A DNA stretch of 8,936 bases from Terrimesophilobacter sp036833635. GTDB lineage: Bacteria > Actinomycetota > Actinomycetes > Actinomycetales > Microbacteriaceae. Of this stretch, positions 1 to 6,465 are shown piece after piece. Location of the stretch: contig DAITPJ010000073.1 in assembly GCA_036833635.1 (NCBI GenBank), positions 1 to 8,936 of the forward strand. Direction: 5' to 3'. The position numbers and the translations under genes were made by a program. How positions within the stretch are numbered: position 1 is the stretch's first letter; the number at the start of each line of letters is the position of its first letter. Under the pieces are notes generated by a model. The model was not told the DNA's origin and made no database searches. It saw only the letters and a program-made list of their open reading frames with translations.

Positions 1-2159
1 CCGCCGTGCGGGATGCAGAACGTCTTGTGCAGGTTGAGGTGCGAGACGTCGCCGCCGAACTCCCCGAATCGCGCGTAGCCGAGCAGGGCGTTGAGGTTCG
101 CGCCGTCGATGTAGACCTGCCCGCCCGCCTCGTGCACGGCATCCGTGATCGAACGGATCTCGTGCTCGTAGACGCCGTGGGTCGAGGGGTAGGTGACCAT
201 GAGCGCGGCGAGCTCCGCCGCGTGCTCCTGGACCTTCGCCCGCAGGTCGCCGACATCGACGTTGCCCAGGTCGTCGCACTCGACGACGACGACACGCATG
301 CCGGCGAGCACGGCACTCGCCGCATTCGTGCCGTGGGCGCTCGATGGGATGAGGCACACCGTGCGGTTCTCGTCGCCGCGCGAGCGGTGGTAGCCGCGGA
401 TCGCGAGGAGACCCGAGAGCTCGCCCTGGCTGCCCGCGTTGGGCTGAAGCGACACGGAGTCGTAGCCGGTGACATCGGCGAGCCAGTCCTGCAGCTGCTC
501 GATGAGGTCGAGGTAGCCCTCGACATCCGCCTCGGGCGCGAACGGGTGCACGCCGGCGAACTCTGGCCAGGTGATGGCCTCCATCTCGGTCGCGGCGTTG
601 AGCTTCATGGTGCACGAGCCGAGCGGGATCATGCCGCGGTCGAGCGCGTAGTCCTTGTCGGCGAGGTACTTGAGGTAGCGCATCATGCTCGTCTCCGAGC
701 GGTGCGTGTTGAAGACCGGATGCGTGAGGTACTCGCTCGTGCGCAGGAGCGCGTCGGGGATCCACTCCGCCGGGTCGGTGCTGCGCGGTGCCGTGCCGTC
801 GAGCGTCGCACCCTCCGCCCCGAGCACCCGCGCGAGGGCGAGGAGCTCGTCAGCGCTCGTGGTCTCATCGACCGAGAGCTGCACGTGGTCGTCGTCGACG
901 CGATGGAACAGGAACCCGGCGTCGTAGGCGCGCTTGACGAGGTCGTCTGCGCTGCGGTCGGTCTCGACGGTCAGGGTGTCGAAGTAGTTGCCATGGACGA
1001 CGGTATGGCCGCCGTCGCTCGCGGCGTCGGCGAGGAAACGGGTGGACGAGGCCACGCGCTCGGCGATCGCCTTGAGGCCACCAGGGCCGTGGTAGACGGC
1101 GTACATTCCCGCCATGACGGCGAGGAGCACCTGCGCTGTGCAGATGTTCGAGGTCGCCTTCTCCCGGCGGATGTGCTGCTCGCGGGCCTGCAGGGTCAGC
1201 CGGTATGCCGGGTGCCCCGCAGCATCCTTCGAGACGCCGACGAGACGCCCGGGAAGCTGCCGCTCGAGGCCGGACCGCACGGCCATATAGCCTGCGTGCG
1301 GCCCGCCGAAGCCCATGGGAACGCCGAAACGCTGCGTCGTGCCGACCGCGACATCCGCGCCGAGGTCGCCCGGGCTCTTCAGGAGCGTGAGCGCGAGGAG
1401 GTCGGCAGCGACGACGGCAAGACCGCCCTGGGCGTGAACCGCATCGATGACCTCGGACGGATCCCAGACTCGGCCGGAGGCCCCCGGGTACTGGATGAAG
1501 GCGCCGAACACGTCGATGTCCGAGGGCGGTGGCGACATGTCGTACGGCGTGTAGTGCAGGTCGATGCCCACGGCCGCCGCGCGGTTCTCGAGGAGCGCCT
1601 TCGTCTGGGGGAAGGCATCCGCGTCGACGAGGAAGACGTTCGACTCCGACTTCGAAGCACGGCGCGCAAGAAGCATGCCCTCGACGACGGCCGTCGACTC
1701 GTCGAGCATCGACGCGTTCGCGGTGTCGAGGCCCGTGAGGTCGGCGACCATGGTCTGGAAGTTGATGAGCGCCTCAAGGCGACCCTGCGAGATCTCCGGC
1801 TGGTACGGCGTGTATGCGGTGTACCAACTCGGATTCTCGAGCACGTTGCGCTTGATCACGGCCGGAGTGATCGTGTCGTAGTAGCCGAGCCCGATCATCG
1901 AGCGGTTGACGCGGTTGCGCGAGGCGATGCTGCGCAGCTCGGCGAGCGCCTCACGCTCGGTGGCGGCGGGAGGGAGCGCGGATGCCGGGTCGGCCAGCTG
2001 GATCGAATCCGGCACGGCTGCCGTCAACAGGGCATCGACGGAGTCGTAGCCGAGGGCGTCGAGCATCGTCGCCTGGGCGTCGGAGCCCGTGCCGATGTGC
2101 CGCGAGGAGAAGGAGTCGAGCTGGGTCGAAACTGACGTCGAGGTCGGGGTCTCGGCCAT
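1..2159 (-). CDS. gcvP: Glycine dehydrogenase (P protein of the glycine cleavage system), 3' end cut by the window
   Basis: This is the PLP-dependent decarboxylase of the glycine cleavage system. It removes CO2 from glycine and passes the aminomethyl group to the lipoyl arm of GcvH. I translated the minus strand from the ATG at 2159 and got 719 uninterrupted codons before the window ends. The N-terminus includes SSRHIGT, typical of the family. GSCTMKLN lies near residues 514-521, SSAHGTN near 606-612, and the cofactor motif HLNLHKTFCIPHGG is the last thing visible, with the PLP lysine at about residue 712 (E. coli GcvP is about 957 residues). Roughly 240 residues are therefore missing beyond the left edge. 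The ATG overlaps the gcvH stop in TAATG, and an AGGGG sits 4-5 nt upstream inside gcvH, so translation is probably coupled. A long open frame on the opposite strand here is only an antisense shadow. Confidence 0.98.
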   Translation of the reverse strand, partial: MAETPTSTSVSTQLDSFSSRHIGTGSDAQATMLDALGYDSVDALLTAAVPDSIQLADPASALPPAATEREALAELRSIASRNRVNRSMIGLGYYDTITPAVIKRNVLENPSWYTAYTPYQPEISQGRLEALINFQTMVADLTGLDTANASMLDESTAVVEGMLLARRASKSESNVFLVDADAFPQTKALLENRAAAVGIDLHYTPYDMSPPPSDIDVFGAFIQYPGASGRVWDPSEVIDAVHAQGGLAVVAADLLALTLLKSPGDLGADVAVGTTQRFGVPMGFGGPHAGYMAVRSGLERQLPGRLVGVSKDAAGHPAYRLTLQAREQHIRREKATSNICTAQVLLAVMAGMYAVYHGPGGLKAIAERVASSTRFLADAASDGGHTVVHGNYFDTLTVETDRSADDLVKRAYDAGFLFHRVDDDHVQLSVDETTSADELLALARVLGAEGATLDGTAPRSTDPAEWIPDALLRTSEYLTHPVFNTHRSETSMMRYLKYLADKDYALDRGMIPLGSCTMKLNAATEMEAITWPEFAGVHPFAPEADVEGYLDLIEQLQDWLADVTGYDSVSLQPNAGSQGELSGLLAIRGYHRSRGDENRTVCLIPSSAHGTNAASAVLAGMRVVVVECDDLGNVDVGDLRAKVQEHAAELAALMVTYPSTHGVYEHEIRSITDAVHEAGGQVYIDGANLNALLGYARFGEFGGDVSHLNLHKTFCIPHG

Positions 2160-2545
2160 TACTCCCCTACCAGGGCGGTGTAGGCGTCGAAGTCCATGAG
2201 ACCGGCGTCGTCGAACGCGGCCGCATCGGCGACCTCGACCCGGATGAGCCAGCCTTTGCCGAACGGATCCTCATTGACGAGCTCAGGGCTGTCGACGACG
2301 GCGTCGTTGGCCTCGGTGACGGTGCCGTCGACCGGTGCGAAGAGTTCGCCGACGGATTTCGTCGACTCGATCTCCCCCACGACCTTGCCTGCCTGGACCG
2401 TGCTGCCCGCCTTCGGAAGCTCGACGAAGACGACGTCGCCGAGCTTGTCGGCAGCGTAGTCCGTGATGCCGATCGTCGCCGTCGAGCCAGTGATGTCGAG
2501 CCACTCGTGCTCGGCCGTGAATCTGAGGTCTGCCTTCTCGGCCAT
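2159..2545 (-). CDS. gcvH: Glycine cleavage system H protein (lipoyl carrier)
   Basis: GcvH is the small shuttle protein of the glycine cleavage system. A lipoyl group on one lysine carries the aminomethyl intermediate from GcvP to GcvT and is then reoxidised by lipoamide dehydrogenase. The product has 128 residues, the normal size. The N-terminus has the family signature FTAEHEWL (residues 9-16). ITDYAADKLGDVVFVELP (27-44) follows, and the lipoylation site GEIESTKSVGELFAP has the acceptor lysine at residue 63. The C-terminal part NEDPFGKGWLIRV (91-103) is also typical. The gene starts one base after the gcvT stop, with a purine-rich AGAGAGAAG stretch in the last gcvT codons as likely ribosome site. 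It ends in TAATG shared with the gcvP start. No key residue is missing. Confidence 0.98.
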   Translation of the reverse strand: MAEKADLRFTAEHEWLDITGSTATIGITDYAADKLGDVVFVELPKAGSTVQAGKVVGEIESTKSVGELFAPVDGTVTEANDAVVDSPELVNEDPFGKGWLIRVEVADAAAFDDAGLMDFDAYTALVGE

Positions 2546-2546
2546 G

Positions 2547-3680
2547 TCAGTTCTTCTCTCTCTTGTAGAAGGGCAATGCGGTGACGGTTGCGGGGATCCT
2601 GGTGCCCCGAACGTCGAGGTCGAGCACGGTTCCCGGCTCGGAGTACTGGGGATCGACGAACGCCATCGCGATAGGGGTGCCCAGCGTCGGTGACAGCGCG
2701 CCGCTCGTGATCTCGCCCACGGCCTGCTCGCCCGACATGACGGGGTAGCCTGCACGTCCGGCGCGGCGACCCTCCGACACGATTCCGACGAGCACTCGCG
2801 AACCCTGCGCGGGGCCGACTTCTGCGGCGGTGCGACCGACGAAGTCGCCCTCCTTGGTGAGGTGAACCACACGGCCGAGGCCGGCCTGTGCGGGCAGGAT
2901 GTCGCGCCCGAGTTCATGACCGTAGAGCGGCATCCCGGCCTCAAGCCGGAGGGTGTCGCGGCTCGCGAGCCCCGCCGGGATAAGCCCGAACGGCTCACCG
3001 GCCCCACGCAGCGCGCCCCAGAGTGCCTCGGCACTCGTCGTGTCGACGTAGAGCTCGAAGCCGTCCTCGCCCGTGTAGCCGGTGCGGGCGACGAACACCG
3101 TGCCATCCTGGAACCGCGCGCCGGTCGACCAGTAGTACTTGAGGTCGGCGAACGCCTGCTGGCCTTCCATGACCTCGAGGCCAGGGGTCGCCTCGAGAAT
3201 CTCGAGCGCGCGCGGTCCCTGCACCGCGATGAGAGCCGTCGCGTCGCTCACATCGGTGACGGTCGCGTCGAAATCGGATGCGCGGGCCGTGAGCTCCGCG
3301 ACCGCGACATCGTGATTCCCCGCGTTGGCGACGACGAGATATTCGCCCTCTGCGTTGTGGTAGACGATGAGGTCGTCGATGATGCCGGCACGCTCGTCGA
3401 GCAGCAGGCTGTACTTCGCCTGCATGAGCGCGAGGTTCGACATCCGGCCGGCGAGTGCGTAATCGAGGAAGGCGCCGGCCTCAGGCCCGGTTACCGAGAT
3501 CTCTGCCATGTGAGAGATGTCGAAGATGCCGGCAGCGGTCCTTACGGCGTGGTGCTCGGCGAGATCCGAGCCGTAGCTGACCGGCATCTGCCAGCCCGCG
3601 AAGTCGGTGAAGCTCGCACCGGCATCCACGTGCAACTGGTGGAGGGGCGAGAAACGTTCAGTGGTCGGGGTGTCGGGCAC
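2547..3680 (-). CDS. gcvT: Glycine cleavage system aminomethyltransferase (T protein)
   Basis: GcvT transfers the methylene group from aminomethyl-lipoyl GcvH to tetrahydrofolate, giving 5,10-methylene-THF and ammonia. From the GTG at 3680 the product has 377 residues. The family pattern is clear: FSPLHQLHVDAGASF near the N-terminus, FAGWQMPV (about 28-35), FDISHMAE (about 53-60), the paired aspartates of IIDDLIVYH (about 101-109, including the expected catalytic Asp), TGYTGEDGFELYV (about 200-212) and LASRDTLRLEAGMPLYGHEL (about 238-257). An in-frame ATG at 3695 would add five residues. I prefer GTG because AGGAG (3686-3690) lies 5 nt before it but falls inside the reading frame if ATG is used. 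The ATG has only a GGGGAG at a long 11-nt spacing. This is the first gene of the gcvTHP operon, directly behind a tandem glycine riboswitch. Confidence 0.96.
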   Translation of the reverse strand: MPDTPTTERFSPLHQLHVDAGASFTDFAGWQMPVSYGSDLAEHHAVRTAAGIFDISHMAEISVTGPEAGAFLDYALAGRMSNLALMQAKYSLLLDERAGIIDDLIVYHNAEGEYLVVANAGNHDVAVAELTARASDFDATVTDVSDATALIAVQGPRALEILEATPGLEVMEGQQAFADLKYYWSTGARFQDGTVFVARTGYTGEDGFELYVDTTSAEALWGALRGAGEPFGLIPAGLASRDTLRLEAGMPLYGHELGRDILPAQAGLGRVVHLTKEGDFVGRTAAEVGPAQGSRVLVGIVSEGRRAGRAGYPVMSGEQAVGEITSGALSPTLGTPIAMAFVDPQYSEPGTVLDLDVRGTRIPATVTALPFYKREKN

Positions 3681-3712
3681 GAGTTCTCCTGGCATGAGCG
3701 GATGAACTCCCC
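3675..3712 (-). promoter_or_regulatory. Putative expression platform: hairpin that hides the gcvT ribosome site
   Basis: Just 3' of the second glycine aptamer, GAGTTC (3709-3704) is the exact complement of GAACTC (3686-3681), which overlaps the Shine-Dalgarno and its spacer. After one bulged A (3703), TCC (3702-3700) can pair with GGA (3689-3687) of the AGGAG. Outside the main stem, GGG (3712-3710) can pair with CCC (3677-3675), leaving the GTG start as a three-base bulge. The pairing is seen in the sequence. That it switches translation with glycine is inference. There is no U-rich tract, so a transcription terminator is less likely. Confidence 0.5.
3686..3690 (-). promoter_or_regulatory. 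Shine-Dalgarno sequence that fixes the gcvT start at GTG 3680
   Basis: Read on the minus strand, AGGAG is followed by AACTC and then GTG, a 5-nt spacing. This favours GTG at 3680 over the ATG at 3695, for which the same AGGAG would lie inside the coding sequence. Confidence 0.75.
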
Positions 3713-3805
3713 CTCTGTCTTGGGCCTGAGAGTTTCACCGACTGTCGTCGGTTTTCACCGTGGGCGGAATTCGCGCGCTTCGCGCGTGAACTCGCTCTCC
3801 AGAGC
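3713..3805 (-). promoter_or_regulatory. Glycine riboswitch, second aptamer of the tandem pair
   Basis: On the minus strand this has the layout of the downstream aptamer of a tandem glycine riboswitch. P1 is CTCTG (3804-3800) pairing with CAGAG (3717-3713), followed by GGAGAGCGAG. A variable stem is formed by CGCGCG-AAG-CGCGCG. A paired CCGAC/GTCGG element follows, then the highly conserved GAAACTCTCAGGC and ACAGAGG. The GC-rich CGCGCG stem is an extension in the variable part of the fold. P1 could gain two pairs (CC 3807-3806 with GG 3712-3711, G3805 bulged), which would compete with the outer part of the hairpin around the gcvT start. Confidence 0.9.
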
Positions 3806-3813
3806 GGCCTGAG

Positions 3814-3899
3814 CGATGCGGTACTGGTGACCTGAGAGATTGGCGGGGAGGCTTGCTCCTTCGGTGCCGTTCCGGTTTTCGGACGGCTCTCCCGCATCG
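3814..3899 (-). promoter_or_regulatory. Glycine riboswitch, first aptamer of the tandem pair
   Basis: P1 is a perfect 8-bp helix, CGATGCGG (3899-3892) with CCGCATCG (3821-3814). Inside it are GGGAGAG, a hairpin with GCCGT (3886-3882) pairing with ACGGC (3870-3866), the conserved core CACCGAAGGAGCAAG, and CTCTCAGG, all in the order of the glycine-aptamer consensus. An 8-nt linker (3813-3806) joins it to the second aptamer. Tandem glycine aptamers upstream of gcvT are well established. They generally raise gcv expression when glycine is abundant, which fits the genes that follow. Confidence 0.93.
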
Positions 3900-3929
3900 T
3901 GTTGCGGCCCGGTATTCGATTGTCGTGCC

Positions 3930-3935
3930 AGCCTA
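3930..3935 (-). promoter_or_regulatory. Possible -10 box of the gcvTHP promoter
   Basis: TAGGCT on the minus strand fits the actinobacterial TAnnnT -10 pattern. It would start transcription near 3923, about 24 nt before the first aptamer. No good -35 is visible: TTCGGC lies at a poor 19-nt spacing. An alternative pair is TTGCTA with AATACC at 17-nt spacing, starting near 3903. The sequence does not decide between them. Confidence 0.25.
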
Positions 3936-3980
3936 GCAAGCCCGCGTCGACCGTGCCGAACCTCGGAACTGCGTTCCCAC

Positions 3981-3986
3981 TAGGAT
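3981..3986 (+). promoter_or_regulatory. Probable -10 box for the ion-channel gene, compatible with a leaderless mRNA
   Basis: TAGGAT ends 7 nt before the ATG at 3994, so transcription would begin at or next to the start codon. Leaderless genes with TAnnnT at this distance are common in actinobacteria. AGGA within the box, 8 nt from the ATG, could instead act as a weak Shine-Dalgarno if transcription starts further upstream. The box lies about 46 bp from the candidate gcv -10 on the other strand, so the intergenic region is a compact divergent promoter. Confidence 0.45.
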
Positions 3987-3993
3987 GACGGCC

Positions 3994-5892
3994 ATGTCGA
4001 CTCGAAGACGAACCACGGCCACCCTGCGCGACCGCTTTCGATACTGGTTCGACAACATCATGGCGCGGGGCACAATCGCCGTCATGGGGCTCCTCGGAGT
4101 CGCCACGCTCGTCTTCATCGCCTTCGTCGCGCTCGTCGTCGTGATCTTCGAGTTCTTCCCGCCGCACACTGACGCGCACGACGAGCCGACCTTCTTCGAG
4201 GTGCTGTGGGGCAACCTCATGCGGACGCTCGATCCGGGGACGATGGGTGCAGACCAGGGCTGGGGTTTCCGCGCCGCGATGCTCATCGTGACGATCGGCG
4301 GCCTCATCATGGTGGCAAGCCTCATCGGCATCATCTCGAGCGCCTTCGACCGCAAGGTCGAGGACCTGCGCAAGGGCCGCTCGCGCGTGCTCGAATCCGA
4401 CCACACGCTCATCCTCGGCTGGAGCCAGAAGGTCCTGCCGATCGTGGCGGAGCTGTGCATCGCCAACGAGTCCCGCAAGCGACCGGCGATCGTCGTGCTC
4501 GCCGACCGCGACAAGGTGGAACTTGAGGACGAGCTCAAGGCCGTGGTCCCGCGCGGTAACTCGACCCGGATCATCGTCCGCAGCGGGGACCCGATGGACC
4601 TCACTGACCTCGAACTGGGCAGTCCGCACTCGGCGCGCAGCATCATCCTCGTCGCGCCCGAGGGCAGCGTCGACCCCGACTCGATCGTCATCAAGATGGC
4701 GCTCGCCCTCACCAACAATCCCCGGCGGGGAAGCGAGCGGCTCAACATTGTCGGCGAGCTCCAGGATGCCCGCAACCTCGAGGCTGCCGAGCTCGTGGGC
4801 CGCGACGAGGTGCGCTGGGTCCTGGTGCGCGATCTCATCAGTCGCATCACGGTGCAGACCTGCCGCCAGAGCGGCTTGAGCGGGGTGTACACCGAGCTCC
4901 TCGACTTCGGCGGCGACGAGATCTACTTCACCACCCAGCCCCGGCTCGCAGGCCAGACCTACTTCGACGCCCAACTCGCCTTCGCCACCTCGAGCGTCTT
5001 CGGCATCGCGCGCGGTGACTCGGTCGTTCTCAATCCGGATGCCGACACGGTGCTGGCACCGGACGACCAGCTCATCGTCATCGCCGCGGATGACAGTGCC
5101 GTCCGCCTCGACGCCCCCGGCACAATCGACACCTCAGGGATCGTGGACACGCCGAATCGCGAGCGGAAGCCGGAGCGCACGCTCGTGCTCGGCTACAACT
5201 CGGATCTCGGGACCATCCTGCGCGAACTCGACGAGTACGTGACCGACGGCTCGCAGGTCACGATCGTCGCCGCAGCGAAGCCGCCTGCACTGCCGGAGCT
5301 TGCGAGCCTGGCGGTCGACTACATCCGCGGCGACACGACGAGCAGGGCGGTGCTGGAGAGCCTCGATGTGCCGTCGTTCGACCACATCATCGTGCTCGCC
5401 TACAAGGAGACGGTCGACACGCAGCGCGCCGACGCGCGAACCCTCGTCACACTCCTGCACCTGCGCGAGATCGGCGACCAGGCCGGCACACCCCTCAACA
5501 TCGTGAGCGAGATGCTCGACGACCGTAACCGGGAGATCGCCGAGGTCACCAAGGCCGATGACTTCATCGTGAGCGACAAGCTCATCAGCCTCACCCTGTC
5601 CCAGCTCTCCGAGAACCGGCTTCTCGCGAAGGTGTTCGACGCGCTCTTCACGAGCGAAGGGTCCGAGGTCTACCTCAAGCCGGCCGAAAGCTACGTGCGC
5701 CCCGGTGTCGCCGTCGACTTCTACGCGGTGCTGGAGGCCGCTCGGCGCCGCGGCGAGACGGCGATCGGCTATCGGAGAATTGCGGATGCCCATCATGCGG
5801 AACGCGGCTATGGCGTGCGGCTCAACCCGCCCAAGACGGACGTTCTCGAGTTCGCCCCTGGTGACAGGATCGTTGTCGTCGCCGAGGACTAG
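3994..5892 (+). CDS. CASTOR/POLLUX-type putative ion channel with two RCK-like domains
   Basis: The 632-residue product resembles bacterial relatives of the plant CASTOR/POLLUX (DMI1) channels. A basic N-terminus is followed by a first membrane helix (about 28-52), a re-entrant pore region with LWGNLMRTLDPGTMGADQGW (about 71-90), and a second helix (about 93-117) ending in FDRKVEDLRKGRSRV. The first RCK-like domain begins at SDHTLILGWSQKVLPIVAEL (about 135-154). This is the CASTOR-like form, in which GWS replaces the classic Rossmann GxGxxG. A second begins at ERTLVLGYNSDLGTILREL (about 394-412) and runs to the C-terminus. Such proteins gate cation flux in response to ions or nucleotides; ion and ligand here are unknown. 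ATG 3994 is preferred over ATG 3985 (three residues longer) because of TAGGAT/AGGA spacing. The stop overlaps that of the convergent acetyltransferase gene. An annotation as a TrkA-like protein would describe only part of it. Confidence 0.87.
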   Translation: MSTRRRTTATLRDRFRYWFDNIMARGTIAVMGLLGVATLVFIAFVALVVVIFEFFPPHTDAHDEPTFFEVLWGNLMRTLDPGTMGADQGWGFRAAMLIVTIGGLIMVASLIGIISSAFDRKVEDLRKGRSRVLESDHTLILGWSQKVLPIVAELCIANESRKRPAIVVLADRDKVELEDELKAVVPRGNSTRIIVRSGDPMDLTDLELGSPHSARSIILVAPEGSVDPDSIVIKMALALTNNPRRGSERLNIVGELQDARNLEAAELVGRDEVRWVLVRDLISRITVQTCRQSGLSGVYTELLDFGGDEIYFTTQPRLAGQTYFDAQLAFATSSVFGIARGDSVVLNPDADTVLAPDDQLIVIAADDSAVRLDAPGTIDTSGIVDTPNRERKPERTLVLGYNSDLGTILRELDEYVTDGSQVTIVAAAKPPALPELASLAVDYIRGDTTSRAVLESLDVPSFDHIIVLAYKETVDTQRADARTLVTLLHLREIGDQAGTPLNIVSEMLDDRNREIAEVTKADDFIVSDKLISLTLSQLSENRLLAKVFDALFTSEGSEVYLKPAESYVRPGVAVDFYAVLEAARRRGETAIGYRRIADAHHAERGYGVRLNPPKTDVLEFAPGDRIVVVAED

Positions 5893-6440
5893 GAACCGTA
5901 CTCGGTCGCGAGGATCGCATAGACGTACTCGCTGCCCCATCGCCCTGCGAAGAAGTCATTCTCGATGAGGTGGGCCTCCCGGCGCATCCCGAGCCGTTCC
6001 GCCACGGCGATCGACGGGGCGTTCTCGGCATCGATGCGCGCGAATATCCGGTGGAATCCGAAGTGCTCGAAGCCGAGACGCAGCATCGCCGTCGCCGCCT
6101 CTGTCACATACCCATTGCCGATCGAGTCGGGATGAAGGCTGTATCCCAGTTCGCCCTGCATGGCGCGAACGCTCTCGAACTTGAACAGGATCTCGCCCGC
6201 GAGCTCGGTGGCCCCCTTCGGCTGGATGGCGAGCGTGAAGAAGTCGGCATCCTTCTCGAACTCGAGACGCGCGTACTGCGGCATCCGCTGGATCGACTCC
6301 TCGAGGGTCAGCGGGTCGCGGTAGAGGTAACGGACAGTTTCGGGAAGGCTGCGGTAGGAGAAGTACCGATCGGCGTCAGCATCCGTGAACGGCCTCAGGA
6401 TGAGGCGCTCGGTCTCGATGGGCAGGGTCGGCGTGAGCAC
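5889..6440 (-). CDS. GNAT-family N-acetyltransferase (RimJ/RimL-like)
   Basis: This cytosolic enzyme would transfer an acetyl group from acetyl-CoA to an amine. RimJ/RimL-like members act on protein N-termini, antibiotics or small amines, and the substrate cannot be told here. The 183-residue product has the family opening IETERLILRPFTDADAD (8-24), the central strand GELGYSLHP (96-104), the acetyl-CoA loop SIGNGYVTEAA (106-116), and ENAPSIAVAERLGMRREAHL (139-158). The acetyl-CoA loop keeps GxG but has Asp where Gln or Arg is usual. The family often has Trp where Ile107 stands. The start is GTG at 6440, the only start that keeps the IETERL strand. No Shine-Dalgarno is visible, but TAATCT lies 6 nt upstream. 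The gene begins 25 nt after the oxidoreductase stop and ends in a CTAG shared with the convergent channel gene. Confidence 0.9.
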   Translation of the reverse strand: MLTPTLPIETERLILRPFTDADADRYFSYRSLPETVRYLYRDPLTLEESIQRMPQYARLEFEKDADFFTLAIQPKGATELAGEILFKFESVRAMQGELGYSLHPDSIGNGYVTEAATAMLRLGFEHFGFHRIFARIDAENAPSIAVAERLGMRREAHLIENDFFAGRWGSEYVYAILATEYGS

Positions 6441-6446
6441 GTGCCG

Positions 6447-6452
6447 AGATTA
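6447..6452 (-). promoter_or_regulatory. Possible -10 box before the acetyltransferase GTG
   Basis: TAATCT on the minus strand ends 6 nt before the GTG at 6440, and there is no recognisable Shine-Dalgarno. This would suit a leaderless transcript of the acetyltransferase, independent of the upstream gene. No clear -35 is visible. Confidence 0.35.
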
Positions 6453-6465
6453 GCGGATGCCGCCG

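Noticed and set aside
320..340. GcvP reads SSAHGTN followed by AAS, where E. coli has PAS
   Set aside because: From memory this substitution is usual in actinobacterial GcvP, so I do not treat it as a notable change.
6..2135. A 709-codon open frame on the plus strand
   Set aside because: It lies antisense to gcvP, whose minus-strand translation matches the P protein throughout, including the PLP lysine motif. The plus-strand product is Arg/Asp/Val-rich with no family motif, as expected from the complement of GC-biased codons.
2159..3106. A 315-codon minus-strand frame ending with the GcvH sequence, which could be read as a GcvH fusion
   Set aside because: The N-terminal two thirds are an off-frame reading of gcvT with Arg/Ser-rich sequence. 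The standard 128-residue GcvH starts at ATG 2545 with a ribosome site and one-base spacing from gcvT.
2862..3812. A 316-codon plus-strand frame opposite gcvT and the riboswitch
   Set aside because: It is antisense to gcvT and runs into the conserved riboswitch; its composition is that of a shadow frame.
3933..3984. CCTAG and CTAGG as a spaced inverted repeat in the divergent intergenic region, possibly an operator
   Set aside because: The arms are only 5 bp, lie 42 bp apart, and coincide with the two candidate -10 boxes on opposite strands, which explains the symmetry without a regulator.
3658..4974. A 438-codon minus-strand frame opposite the channel gene
   Set aside because: It is antisense to a well-formed pore/RCK protein and crosses the riboswitch. 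The product is His/Asp/Glu-rich and lacks any recognisable domain.
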